Source of the DNA: Acidobacteriota bacterium
Lineage (GTDB): Bacteria; Acidobacteriota; Terriglobia; Acidiferrales; UBA7541
Assembly: GCA_003224525.1 (NCBI GenBank)
Contig: QHZB01000195.1
Location: 16,082 to 80,081 of the forward strand
Reading direction: 5' to 3'
DNA length: 64,000 nucleotides
Positions 28,577 to 39,500 of this stretch are shown here, piece by piece (position 1 is the first letter of the stretch; every line of letters starts with the position of its first letter). Below the pieces are notes generated by a model, which was not told the origin of the DNA, searched no databases, and worked only from the letters and a program-made list of their open reading frames with translations. Both the position numbers and the translations under genes were made by a program.

Positions 28577-31132
28577 TCAGAGTGTGCGGTCAGCAAGCGA
28601 CAGCGCCAGTTGAAGTAACTGCTGCCTGGCAACCATGGGCATGGGTTCACGAAGCGAAGACGGCGCCGCCGGGGCTTTGGCCAGGGCTTCTTCAATTCGA
28701 TGCACATCCAGTCCACCGGCTGCGTTGCTGCCCTTGAAGCGATTCAGCACTTCCCGGGCTTTGGTGATTTCTCCTGTTTGATAATAAAAAGCGCCCAAGG
28801 TGGAATAACTACCGGGCCACTCCGGCAAAAGGTCCACGGCGCGCTCGAGGTTCTGCGCAGCTTGCGGGGTCTTCCCTTCCAGGGCCGAGACGATTCCCAA
28901 TCCCCAGAGGATTTTTCCGGAGCTGGGAATTCGCGCCAGCCCCTTGCGCAGCGTTTCTTCGGCTCCGCTGATGTTATTTTCGCGGAGCTCGACGAGAGTA
29001 AGGGAGAGGTAATATTGGTCATTGTCAGGATTGCGTTTGATGGCTTCACGGAAAATTTCTTCAGCCCGGGCTGTGTCACCAAGATGGGCCTGGATGTCAC
29101 CGAGCAGCGCCAGGAAAGCATCGTCCTGCTGGCCCGTCGCCGAAACTTGCCGCGAAGCTTCGAGCGCTTGGGAATAGAGGCCGCGGCGGAAGTAAGCATC
29201 GGTCAAATCAAATTTCACGTCGTCGGAATCGGGATTGGCGCGCAGGGCTGTCTGGAAATGCTGGATGGCGTCGTCGTACAAACGGAAACGCGCCAGCAGT
29301 ACACCGACGCCGGTCTGGGTGCGGTAGTCGCCCGCGCTGAGCTGGTCAAGTTGCGCGATGACCTTTCGGCCTTCGTCGGGCTTGCCCAGTTTCAGATAAG
29401 CTTCGGCCAGCAGGTAGAGGTCTTGCGGTTGGTCCGGATGTTTCTGGATCTGCTCCGTCAGCTCGGTCAAATCCAGCTGCGTCCGGTCCTGAGGCGAGAG
29501 ATTGGAACGATTATCAAGATAATCGAAAAGATGTTGATAGGGATACGGACCCGCCGAAGCATCTTTGGAGAGAGTCTGAAAGACATTCAAATCCCTCTGT
29601 GCGGCGTTCATTTGATGGAGGCCCCTCTCGACCATGGCAAGTTTGTAGTAGCCTGAAGCGGCATTGCGGCTGACTTTGACGTATCTTCTGAGCAATTGCG
29701 CGGCTTCCTCCAATCTCTTGTTCGTGATTCGTAAATTAGCCAATTCCAACAGCGCTTCGGAAAAATCAGGGTTCGCCCGAAGCGCCCGCTGAAACAGCTC
29801 CTCGGCCCGTGCGTGATTTCCCTGGTGCTCTTCAATATAGCCCATGTTAAAAAGGCAGGAAGCGTTGTGTGGATCTTGCTTGAGACCTTCCTGAAAATAT
29901 TTCCTGGCTTCATCGAACCGCCCCAGATGGCGGTAAGAGAGTCCCAAGAAAGTGTAAGATCGTGCTGAGGGGTCCAATTGGATCAGGTTCTTGAACTCTT
30001 CGATGGCCTTTTCCGCCTTGCCCGACATGAAATAGCTCTCACCCAGCGCGGCGTGGAGATCAGCGCGTTGCGGCGCGATTTTCAAGCCTGATTCGAGGAG
30101 CTGAATGGCATCTTCGAAATAATTCTGGGACATGCTTACCCGGGCCAAGAGAAAAATGATGTCCGTATTCTGAGGGGCCAGCTTGTGAGCACGCACCAGC
30201 AAATCCAGAGCATCTACAGCCCTAGTCTGATCCGCATTGACCTGCGCCAGCAAGTAGAGGGTTTCCGGTGAATCAGGTTTCAGTTTCAGAGCTCGATTCA
30301 GCGCCGGTTCGGCTTTCGTGTATTCGCCGCCGCGAAGATAGGCCTGTCCAAGGTTGAAGAGAATCTCGAAAGTTTCTGGCCGTAGTGCGTTGGCCTTTTC
30401 CAGTTCAAGTTGGGCTGCACGGTACTGCTTCTCAGAAGCCAGCAACACACCCAGAGTGAAATGCAGCTGGACGTCATCCTTATTTTGAGCGGAAAGCTCC
30501 GTTGCCACCTTTAGCCCGTCGGCGGGCCTGCGGGCCTGGAGGCAGGCGCGAATGAGGTTGAATCGCGTTTCGACGTTCGAAGGGCGCACACGCTGAAAGT
30601 GGATGATGGCTTCGGCAGGCCTACCCTTGGCCATCAAGACCAGGCCCAGGTTGTAGTTTCCATCGCGATTCCCGGGGTCGAGCCGCAAGACTGTCCCGAA
30701 CTCTTTCTCCGCGAGGTTGAGCTTTTCCTGGGCAACATATACGTTCCCGAGATTGTTACGAGTTCTGGTTGAGTTTGGTTCGAGCTTCAGCGCATGCTGG
30801 AACGCCTCCAGTGCTGTCGCATAGTCCTTTTGGTCGCTGTAGATAATCCCCAATAAATTGTAACCTTCCACGCTTGAGGGATTCCGTTTGAGCTCTTCCT
30901 CAATTTTCTCTTTGGCCTGATCGACCAAACCTCGGCGAATCAGTTCCTCCGCTTCCCGGAATTGCGGCTGGATCTTCGAAGATTGCTGAGAATTTTTCTT
31001 ACTGGGGACAGATTGCTGCGCTGCAGATACTCTTGGAAATAGGAGAATCAAGGCCAGCGCAAAGATTCCGCGCAACTTCGGCCGGCTGCCCGCGATCCTG
31101 GATGGATGCTGAAATGAAGAGCCGATATTCAT
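28577..31132 (-). CDS. Large secreted TPR protein
   Basis: Signal sequence and ~20 TPR units (VEGYNLLGIIYSDQKDYATALEAFQHALKLEPNSTRTRNNLGNVYVAQEKLNLAEKEF...). Confidence 0.9.
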   Translation of the reverse strand: MNIGSSFQHPSRIAGSRPKLRGIFALALILLFPRVSAAQQSVPSKKNSQQSSKIQPQFREAEELIRRGLVDQAKEKIEEELKRNPSSVEGYNLLGIIYSDQKDYATALEAFQHALKLEPNSTRTRNNLGNVYVAQEKLNLAEKEFGTVLRLDPGNRDGNYNLGLVLMAKGRPAEAIIHFQRVRPSNVETRFNLIRACLQARRPADGLKVATELSAQNKDDVQLHFTLGVLLASEKQYRAAQLELEKANALRPETFEILFNLGQAYLRGGEYTKAEPALNRALKLKPDSPETLYLLAQVNADQTRAVDALDLLVRAHKLAPQNTDIIFLLARVSMSQNYFEDAIQLLESGLKIAPQRADLHAALGESYFMSGKAEKAIEEFKNLIQLDPSARSYTFLGLSYRHLGRFDEARKYFQEGLKQDPHNASCLFNMGYIEEHQGNHARAEELFQRALRANPDFSEALLELANLRITNKRLEEAAQLLRRYVKVSRNAASGYYKLAMVERGLHQMNAAQRDLNVFQTLSKDASAGPYPYQHLFDYLDNRSNLSPQDRTQLDLTELTEQIQKHPDQPQDLYLLAEAYLKLGKPDEGRKVIAQLDQLSAGDYRTQTGVGVLLARFRLYDDAIQHFQTALRANPDSDDVKFDLTDAYFRRGLYSQALEASRQVSATGQQDDAFLALLGDIQAHLGDTARAEEIFREAIKRNPDNDQYYLSLTLVELRENNISGAEETLRKGLARIPSSGKILWGLGIVSALEGKTPQAAQNLERAVDLLPEWPGSYSTLGAFYYQTGEITKAREVLNRFKGSNAAGGLDVHRIEEALAKAPAAPSSLREPMPMVARQQLLQLALSLADRTL

Positions 31133-31177
31133 CCCCTGTCTGCCTCCGCGTGCGCTCTCATCGCAGGTCTCGCAAAG

Positions 31178-34100
31178 TCACTGTAGCATTTCCAGTTCTT
31201 TCTGGGCCACCGCGTGCTGCGGTTGTTTGTGCAGCAGTGCCAGCAACACCTCTTTGGCTTTTTGCTTTTCCTCCAAAATCACGTACAGACGGGCCAGATT
31301 GAGATAGGCCTGGTCAAAGTTCGGGGCAACGCGGATGCAGGTCTTGAATCTCTCCTCTGCGTCGGAGTTTCGCCGCTCACGCACAAAGAGCACACCCAGG
31401 TTGTTGAGCGCGTCGGGATAGTCAGGGCGCAAATTCACCGCTCTTTCCAAATAGTGCGCGGCCTGTTCGAGCTTCTCCTGCCGGGCGTAGAGCATGCCGA
31501 GGCTGTAGTTGACCTCCGGATCATCCGGTGTAATTTCAAGCGCACGACCCAACAGTTTTTTCGCTTCTTCAAAGTCTCCCTGTCGCCGGTAGATGTTTCC
31601 GAGGTTCGCGAGCGCGATGGCATAGCTCGGCCTTAAGAGCAGAGACTGTTTGAAATTGCGAACGGCCTGGTCCGTCTGACCTTCCTGGGCGGCCACCATT
31701 CCAAGATTGTTCCACGCTTCAGGATAGTTCGGACGGAGCTTCACCGCCTGCTCGAGGTATTGGCGGGCGTCCTGGGAAGCGTTTCTCCGGAGATAGAGCG
31801 TTCCCAGATTGTAATAGGCCTCGGGATCTTGCGGCTTGGCGGCGATAACCTGTTTGAAGGACGCCGCCGCCTGCTCCAGATAGCCGCGCTGAAACATCGC
31901 CACCCCGTAAGTGAAGTCGTTCCGTTGGAACACGTCCTGGTAGAGCACTCCGCCCAAAGGAAGCGCTCTCCGTATCTGCTCGGCTTGCGTACCCGGGACC
32001 GATCTCAGGTCTTCCACCAGCCGTTCGGGATGCACCGGCCCCTGGTAAACCTTTATGATCATGCCGTCCTTATCGAGGAGGAGAGAAACCGGAATGGGCA
32101 GATCCCGGCGACGGTCGAACAGGTAACGATAAATGATGTTGTAGATGCCGGCCACATCCTGGGAGGCGAGAAGGTTGGGGAAGGAGAGCCCTTCTTTGGC
32201 AGCGAATGATCTCACAGTTTGTGCATCGCCAGGGTCATCGACGTTTATGCCAAGGATCCGAAGGCCGCCGGCGGTGAGAGTTACCTGGTATTGCTGAAGA
32301 AGTCGCAATTGTTTCCGGCAGGACGGCAAAGCAGTCGCCCAAAAGCCGAGAAGCAATGCGCTGCCTCGGAACGACTGCAAATCCCGCATCTTGCCAGCGA
32401 GGTCGGGCAAGGAAAACTCCGGCGCGCTCAGAGGCTCGATAAGCCATGTCTCCACAGACGAGGGCAAGAGTTCTGGCTTCAGAGGTTCGCCCGCCCGCGC
32501 ATAAGAAGGAGGTGAAGCCGCAAATGGCTTGGCCAGAAAATCTTCGGAGCCTTCCTGAAGTTCGATTCGGTGGTTCAGAGGTAAGTGCCCGAAGACCTGC
32601 GTTAGGCCGCTGGGCCAGCGGATCGAAGCGTGGACCGTTCCTTGGGCTTTCCCAACACCAAAGAAAAGTTCCTTGCTGTGCTGCGATAGAAATCCGGAAC
32701 CGGCCTGTAGATATTTCGTCTGGCGATGTGCTTCGGCTTCGACGGTTATCGCGGCCCCGATCGCGTCGCGATTACTTTTCCGCCCGCGCAAGCGGAATGC
32801 GATCGAATTGCCAAGATCCTTCATCGCGTTGCGCAAAATCCGGAGTTGCGGCGCGTTTCGATTTTTCAGGACGACTTCCAATCGCCCGTCCTGGTCCAGG
32901 TCGGCGAGTGCAAACGAGCGGCCGTCCTCAAGAAAGTCCAATCCAACTGTGCCAGAGACTTCCGAGAACGTGCCGTCGTGATTATTCAGGTAGAAAACAT
33001 TTCTTTCGCGGCCGCTCCAGGAGTTGTCCGACCGGATCAGCTCATTGATGGCGTTCCATCCCTGCTCATACTTCAACAACGGAGTTGCATTCTGGGGCGA
33101 TTTCGCCACCAGTTGTCGCCAAAAGAAGCTCGAAAGGTCGCCCTTCTCGCTCCCTGAAGTGTCGGGCCCAGAAATATAGCCGTTCGCAACGTAAAGGTCC
33201 GAGTAGCCGTCGTGGTCGAAATCCCAGGCGTCCGAGCACCAGGCCCAGCGACCCATCTCTACCCCCGCTTGGCTGCTTACGTTTTGAAACTTGCCATTTC
33301 CCTGATTTCGATACAGCGAATTGCCACGCGCGTGATGACGATAAAGCGCGCGGATATTTTCAGGATCTTTTTCATGAAAGCGATCTTCATCTGAAACTCG
33401 AAGTCCAGCGGCGGACCACATAGCAGCACTGTAGATATCCAGTCTTCCGTCGTTGTCGAAATCGAACCAGCAGGCGCTCATTCCCGCGCCAACCTCCTCG
33501 ACGCCCACTTCGGTAGAGACGACGGTAAATTTTCCGTTGCCATTGTTGCGGTAGAGATTGTTTCGCCCAAAGTCGTTGGCCACATAAAGGTTCGGGGAAC
33601 CGTCAGAGTTGTAGTCGCCCCAGGCGCACGCAAAGCTGTAACGGTCGTTATCCACGTTCAGTCCCGCCGTCTCAGTTCGATCCTGGAAGGTTCCGTTCCC
33701 TTCGTTGTGAAGCAGAAAGTTCGGCGGGCCATTGCGCGCGTCAAAATAAGGAGTGGGATAGTGATATTGATCGAGGCCCACATAATAGCTGTAGAGGCAA
33801 AAATAAATGTCCAGAAGTCCATCGCCATCATAGTCAGCGATGGCAGCGTGCGTGAAAGTTCCCTGGGGAGGCCGTAGAAAGTTGAAGGCATCGCGTTTGA
33901 GTAGGAACTTTCCGTTCCCTTGGTTCAAGAAGAGCAGCGGGCCGCTGCCGCAAACCACCAGGAGGTCCTGAAGCCCCTTATTTTCGAAATCCGCGAACAG
34001 AGCGCAAGCCGTGCCGTCCAGCACGCCCACTCCGGACTCTTCAGTCACATCTTCGAATGTCCCATCACCGCGATTGCGATAGAGCCGGTTGGGAAGTCCC

Positions 34101-34981
34101 GGAGGTTGGCAGACATATATGTCATCCAGTCCATCGTTGTCGAAATCTCCCGCCGCCAAGCCATTGTTGCCGTAAACGTCGATCCCGCACGCCCCGTCGA
34201 GAACCGTGCGCCAATAATCGACTCCGTGAAGCAACTGATTCTTGTACGATTCCGTTTGGCCTAGAGCCTGGGAAGTAATGTCGATGAAAACCGGCTCGCG
34301 AGCCCGGCTGAGAGTTTCCTCCGCCGCCGCCCATCGGAGAACTCGCCATGCGTTTGATTCATCGCACGCCCACTGAGTCAGCCAATGTCCGATACGCTCC
34401 TCGCGCCCATTGTCCGTCCGCTTGCCGACAAAATCATACCGGATGTCGATGTGGACTGTCGGCGGAGAGCCTGAGGTTTCCTCAATCCCCACGATTTCGA
34501 ATTCAGCCGTTTCCACCCGCGAGATTGGAGTCAGGTAGGTTTTGATCTCCTGAAGAAATCGCTCGCGGCCCGATACCACATTGGTCGAAAATTGCCTTCG
34601 AATGACCTCGATGCCATTCCCCGAACGGACCGTGTTTTCTTGGGTTGGAACCAGCGGAGTGACTTCGATCGATGGGTCCAGGAATTTCGCCAATACGGCA
34701 AGAGCGGGCGGCGTTGCCTTAAGAGCTTGGGTCCATTCGTTGAGAAGCCGCACGATTTCAAATGCGTACTTCTCCGCGATGTACTCATCCGCGCCGGGAG
34801 CAACGAGCCGAAGAACATCATCAAGCGGAGACTTCGCGGGATAGTGGGGCGTTAGACGAAAATCAGCAAAGGGGAAAGTGGAGGTCCCATCCCCGGTGGT
34901 CTCTGGGAGTATCGACGGAAAGGGCGACGCATGAAGAGGAGCCCGAAGAAAAAGCAGAGGCGCCCACCGCATCCTTCTCAA
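31178..34981 (-). CDS. CRTAC1 (VCBS + ASPIC/UnbV) - redoxin - TPR fusion protein, 1267 aa
   Basis: VCBS units (AGDFDNDGLDDIYVCQ...), ASPIC/UnbV (RGRKSNRDAIGAAITVEAEAHRQTKYLQAGSGFLSQHSKELFFGVG), redoxin (FSLPDLAGKMRDLQSFRGSALLLGFWATALPSCRKQL), then several TPRs. Confidence 0.92.
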   Translation of the reverse strand: MRRMRWAPLLFLRAPLHASPFPSILPETTGDGTSTFPFADFRLTPHYPAKSPLDDVLRLVAPGADEYIAEKYAFEIVRLLNEWTQALKATPPALAVLAKFLDPSIEVTPLVPTQENTVRSGNGIEVIRRQFSTNVVSGRERFLQEIKTYLTPISRVETAEFEIVGIEETSGSPPTVHIDIRYDFVGKRTDNGREERIGHWLTQWACDESNAWRVLRWAAAEETLSRAREPVFIDITSQALGQTESYKNQLLHGVDYWRTVLDGACGIDVYGNNGLAAGDFDNDGLDDIYVCQPPGLPNRLYRNRGDGTFEDVTEESGVGVLDGTACALFADFENKGLQDLLVVCGSGPLLFLNQGNGKFLLKRDAFNFLRPPQGTFTHAAIADYDGDGLLDIYFCLYSYYVGLDQYHYPTPYFDARNGPPNFLLHNEGNGTFQDRTETAGLNVDNDRYSFACAWGDYNSDGSPNLYVANDFGRNNLYRNNGNGKFTVVSTEVGVEEVGAGMSACWFDFDNDGRLDIYSAAMWSAAGLRVSDEDRFHEKDPENIRALYRHHARGNSLYRNQGNGKFQNVSSQAGVEMGRWAWCSDAWDFDHDGYSDLYVANGYISGPDTSGSEKGDLSSFFWRQLVAKSPQNATPLLKYEQGWNAINELIRSDNSWSGRERNVFYLNNHDGTFSEVSGTVGLDFLEDGRSFALADLDQDGRLEVVLKNRNAPQLRILRNAMKDLGNSIAFRLRGRKSNRDAIGAAITVEAEAHRQTKYLQAGSGFLSQHSKELFFGVGKAQGTVHASIRWPSGLTQVFGHLPLNHRIELQEGSEDFLAKPFAASPPSYARAGEPLKPELLPSSVETWLIEPLSAPEFSLPDLAGKMRDLQSFRGSALLLGFWATALPSCRKQLRLLQQYQVTLTAGGLRILGINVDDPGDAQTVRSFAAKEGLSFPNLLASQDVAGIYNIIYRYLFDRRRDLPIPVSLLLDKDGMIIKVYQGPVHPERLVEDLRSVPGTQAEQIRRALPLGGVLYQDVFQRNDFTYGVAMFQRGYLEQAAASFKQVIAAKPQDPEAYYNLGTLYLRRNASQDARQYLEQAVKLRPNYPEAWNNLGMVAAQEGQTDQAVRNFKQSLLLRPSYAIALANLGNIYRRQGDFEEAKKLLGRALEITPDDPEVNYSLGMLYARQEKLEQAAHYLERAVNLRPDYPDALNNLGVLFVRERRNSDAEERFKTCIRVAPNFDQAYLNLARLYVILEEKQKAKEVLLALLHKQPQHAVAQKELEMLQ

Positions 34982-35097
34982 GAAGGTTCGACGTGAAAAA
35001 ATGTGGTCCTCGTCTTTGTGACGGGTCGTCCTCTAGCGTCCGCGCAGCGATGGCCCGTCGTTCGCATGCTAGCACTCACGTGAGGTCACTCCAAACA

Positions 35098-36111
35098 TTA
35101 AGGCATTTGTTCAGAGGGAGCGGGTCCCGAGGAATCTCCCAAAATCAGTTCGGCGGGAATCTGATATTCCCTGCCCTGAGGATTCGGTGAGCGAGAGAGT
35201 TCATGAAGGGCGTCGGCCGCCATCTGGCCCAGCATGTCTCGGTGCACGTCCACAGTGGTGAGCGAGGGATTGCTATATTCGGCCAGGCGCGTGTTGTCGA
35301 ATCCCGTAACGGAAACATCCTGCGGGACACGGCAGCCGGCTTTCAATAAACCCTTGATGACGCCTACGGCAGTGAGATCGTTGACGGCCACAACCGCGGT
35401 GGGCCTGGGAGAAAGCTTTGCGATGGCCAAACCGGCCGCCAAGCCACCTTCGAAGCGCAAGTCCCCGCGCAGTATCGGTCCCGGCTCGAGTCCCAATTCC
35501 AGCATGCACTTCTCGTACGCTTCTAGCCGGGCGTTGTTTGATTTGAGCCTGGGTCTCCCTGCGATGAAGGCGATTCGCCGATGTCCATTCTTATAGAGGT
35601 ATTTGACGATTTGCTCGACTCCAGAGAAATAGTCAATTCTCAGGTTGCTCATATAGCCCCGAACGGGCGCGAGGTCGAGGAAAGTCACGGCAATCCTTCT
35701 TCGGGCGAGTTCGTGGATCAATCGCAAAGTGATTTCGGAGGTCATCACCGCAACGCCGCGGACGTTGTGCTCCATCATTCGCTCGGCGGCCTCCCGCGTC
35801 CTCCGCGGATTATAGTTGGTATCGCTCAGAATGGCGTCATAACCCAGCTGCCGGGCGCGGACTTCAAAACTCTTGATCACTTCCGGGAAGAACGGGTTTT
35901 CGATGTCGGACACGATGATTCCAAGTGTGCGACTGTCGCGCGAAGCAAGGTGCCGCGCATGAACGTTCGGGAAGTATCCGAGACGCTTGACGGTCGAGAG
36001 CACCAGCAGGTGCGTGCGCCGGCCAACTTTGCCCGTCTTGTTTAAGACGTTCGAGACGGTGGCGGTGGAAACACCTGCAGCTTTCGCGACGTCACGAATG
36101 GTTAGACCCAT
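35098..36111 (-). CDS. LacI-family transcriptional regulator
   Basis: HTH TIRDVAKAAGVSTATVSNVLNKTGKVGRRTHLLVLSTVKRLGYFPN and periplasmic-binding-like effector domain (IGIIVSDIENPFFPEV-type, TGFDNTRLAEYSNPSLTTVDV). Confidence 0.96.
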   Translation of the reverse strand: MGLTIRDVAKAAGVSTATVSNVLNKTGKVGRRTHLLVLSTVKRLGYFPNVHARHLASRDSRTLGIIVSDIENPFFPEVIKSFEVRARQLGYDAILSDTNYNPRRTREAAERMMEHNVRGVAVMTSEITLRLIHELARRRIAVTFLDLAPVRGYMSNLRIDYFSGVEQIVKYLYKNGHRRIAFIAGRPRLKSNNARLEAYEKCMLELGLEPGPILRGDLRFEGGLAAGLAIAKLSPRPTAVVAVNDLTAVGVIKGLLKAGCRVPQDVSVTGFDNTRLAEYSNPSLTTVDVHRDMLGQMAADALHELSRSPNPQGREYQIPAELILGDSSGPAPSEQMP

Positions 36112-36206
36112 AGTTCGATTACTCAGCCCTTCGCGGGCGTTTCTGGTCTGTCTTCGCACTTCTCGAGCATGCCCGCGACACGCGAAGTATAGATGAAAAA
36201 AACTGC

Positions 36207-36235
36207 TTGACAAGATACAAGGGACGGTGTAATAC
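36207..36235 (+). promoter_or_regulatory. Sigma70-type promoter TTGACA-N17-TAATAC
   Basis: Exact -35 TTGACA at 36207-36212, 17-nt spacer, TAATAC at 36230-36235, upstream of the TonB-type receptor gene. Confidence 0.75.
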
Positions 36236-36247
36236 CTCGCACACAGG

Positions 36248-36259
36248 TTAAGCGTTTAA
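36248..36259. promoter_or_regulatory. Candidate LacI-family operator TTAAGCGTTTAA
   Basis: 12-bp near-palindrome (one mismatched pair) with the AAnCGnTT core typical of LacI-family sites, near the expected +1 of the 36207-36235 promoter and beside the lacI-type gene. Confidence 0.6.
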
Positions 36260-36529
36260 GTGGTTTGGGGGCCCGATTCGGATCGCGGTTGCATCCATTC
36301 TGTGGCTCAGGGGTCTCAAGTAAAAAACGTTGGTGCCGTGAAGCGCAATGCGGTTTTGCTTCGCGAGTTAGGTCAGGCGCTCAATCAGGCCACTGACCGC
36401 AAAAACTGTATGCGCAGGGCTTGGCGAGCGGGTTTTTGGTTCCTTTGCAATGGTCGAGGGGATGGCCTGAATCACAGACCTTGCGCGGCTTGCTCAGTAT
36501 TGGTGCAGAGCGCCTTAGGAGGATCGGTT

Positions 36530-39500
36530 ATGAATCGAAAGCCTATCTCGACTTGGATCCTGCGGGCATCCTTGGAGATGACTGCCGTAGTGTTGTTTAT
36601 ATTCTTGAGCGCGCAGCGTCTCCACGCCCAAGTTGACGCCGGTACCATCCTGGGGACCGTCGCGGACACCTCGGGGGCGCCGATCAACGGCGCCAAAGTT
36701 ACGCTGACGAATGAAGGCACGAGCGCCTCGCTCTCGACCATCACCGGACCGGATGGTTCGTACAAGTTCACGCCGGTCAGAATCGGGAGTTACAAGCTCA
36801 CCGCATCCTTCCAGGGATTCCAGACCACCACGCAAACGAATGTCGCGGTCAACGTGGGTGCGGATGTGGTGATCAATTTCTCGCTCAAGCCGGGCGAAGT
36901 GACACAGATCGTCGAAGTATCCGCAAGCACTCCTGTCCTCGAAACCCAAAGTGGTTCCGTCGGCCAAGTGGTAGACACGCGCAGCGTCAATGATCTTCCC
37001 CTAAACGGGCGGAATTTCACATTCCTGGCCCAGCTCGCCGCGGGCGTGAACACTCCTCAGGCCGACACGCGTGGCAATGCCGCCACCGGCGCCTTCGCTG
37101 CCAATGGCCTCCGGCCAGCGCAGAACAATTATTTGCTCGATGGTATTGACAACAATTCGGACACCGTGGACTTCTTGAACGGTACGAACTTTGTCGTTCT
37201 TCCCCCGGTCGATGCGATTCAAGAATTCAAGGTTCAGACCACGGGCTTCAGCGCGCAGTTCGGCCGTTCCGGGGCTGCCATTCTCAATGCCACCATCAAA
37301 TCTGGTACCAACGAGTTGCATGGCACCCTCTGGGAGTTTCTCCGGAACGACAAATTGGATGCCGCGGACTTCTTTGAAAACGCGAATGGCGTCAAGAAGG
37401 GTGAATATCGCCAGAACCAATTCGGACTTTCGGCCGGCGGACCTGTCAGAATCCCGCACCTGTTTGATGGCCGCAACAAAGTGTTCTTCTTCGGCGACTA
37501 CGAAGGTCTGCGCAGGATTCAGGGGACAGTTCACCAGGGATCCGTACCCAGCCTCGCCGAGCGGCAGAGTGGATACACCGATTTCTCGGACCTGATTCTC
37601 GCTCAAGCGTCGCGCCCTGCAAGGCCCGACGCCTTGGGTCGCAAGATCCCCGTCGGGACGATTCTGGACCCCGCCACAACCCGAGCGGTCCCCGGTGGGT
37701 TTGTCCGCGATCCTTTCTTCACCCCAAGCGCCGCTTGCCCCGCCAATACGACTGACTTTTCAGGTGCAAACATCGCTGCCTGCAAACTGAACCAGATTCC
37801 AGCCGGACGTTTGGATGCGAACGCCATCAAGCTTTTGAATCTCTATCCGAACCCAACCAACAACGCCGCCTCCGCGCTTCTCTCTAATTTCGCGGATTCT
37901 CCGGCCTTGAGGGAACACCGCAACGCCTTTGACGCCAGGCTGGACATCAATTTTAGCCAAAAGGACACGCTCTTCTTCCGGTTCAGCTACGTGGATGATC
38001 CAAATTTGATTCCCGGTATTTTCGGAGGCATCCCCGATGGCGGCGGCTTCCAGGAGGGCAGTCAGACCGCGAACGCTCAGCAGAGCGCACTGGGCTGGAC
38101 CCATACGATTTCTCCGACCCTGATTAACGAAGCTCGTGCGGGTTTGAGCTACCTTCACACCACGCGCGTTTCGCCCGCAGCCAATGATCTCAGCAACCTT
38201 CCTCTCACCAATGGCGGCGTCATGGGCATACCCCAACTGTCGGAAAATGGCGGACTTCCCGCCTTCGGAGTCAACGGTCTGGCAACGCTGGGCAGTAATG
38301 CCTTCCTGCCTTCGGATGAAGTCAGTTCCACGTTCCAGGTTACAGATGATGTCACCAAAATCTACAGCAAGCATACCTTCAAAATGGGTTTCGAGTTTCA
38401 GCACGTCAAGTTCTCGACGCTGCAGCCGCCCTGGTCACGCGGACAATTCAACTTCGACGGCGTCTATACGGATATCCCCAATGTGGGAGGGGGCAACACG
38501 GGCCGCGCACAAATGTTGTTGACTCCGATCGCATCAACTGTGCTGGGTGGAGTTGATTACGTCGGCGGCCCCAACGAAGTATTCGTCTCCAACATCTCCT
38601 TGACCGATAACGGAAAGAACTACTACGGCACTTACATCAACGATGACTGGAAGATTACTCCCAAGCTGACCCTCAACCTGGGTGTGCGTTGGGACTTCTT
38701 CGGGCTGGTTCTGGAGCACCATGGGAACCAAGCCAACTTCATCCCGTCCGGCGGTCCCCTCAACGGTCCGACTTACTTAATGCCAGGGGGTAAGAACTCC
38801 TGCAACAACACTTTCGTCTCGGTAAGCTTCACTACTTTGCTTGCTGCGGACGGCATCAAGTGCCTTGCCACGAATGCTTACGGAAGCGGGCTTGGTAATT
38901 CCCAGAAGACGAATTTTGCGCCGCGTTTCGGATTTGCCTACCAGGTTAACCCCAAGCTCGTGGCCCGCGGCGGCTTTGGCATTTTTTACAACGGCTTTGA
39001 GAACCGCGGTTTTTCACCCAACATCGGGGAAAACTATCCTTTTCAGTTTAATTTCCATTTCAACAAACCTGACGAAACTCACCCCATCAACAACTTTGCA
39101 GGCTGCGCCACTGCAACACCCGCCGGAGGCCCAACCATCGCGACGGGCTTCAGTTGTACACCGCTTAGCCCGCTTGTGGTCAACGCCAGTGGGTTGGAGT
39201 TGCGCGGAATCCAATTTAATTACCTCACTCCCTACTCCATGGGTGGCAATTTGACCGTCCAGTATCAACTTACTCCCTCAATGTCCGTCCAGGCTGGTTA
39301 CGTGACATCGCTGGCACGTCATTTGGAGTCGTTCCCGGGCGCTAACCGCGTCACCCAAATCTTGGATCGAACCTTGAGTTCTTCCAATTTCAAGCCCTTT
39401 AAGGATTTCGGGGAAGGTTCGAGTTATGCGGCGACGGAGGGGAGCAGTGCCTACCACGCCCTTCAGACCAAGGTTGAAAAGCAATTTAGTGGCGGGTTGA

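Noticed and set aside
28577-31132. Periodic 102-nt similarity
   Set aside because: Explained by 34-residue TPR units.
36260-36529. N-terminal extension of the receptor ORF from 36260
   Set aside because: The added 90 residues have no signal-peptide or domain character; the AGGAGG-preceded ATG at 36530 gives a proper signal peptide.
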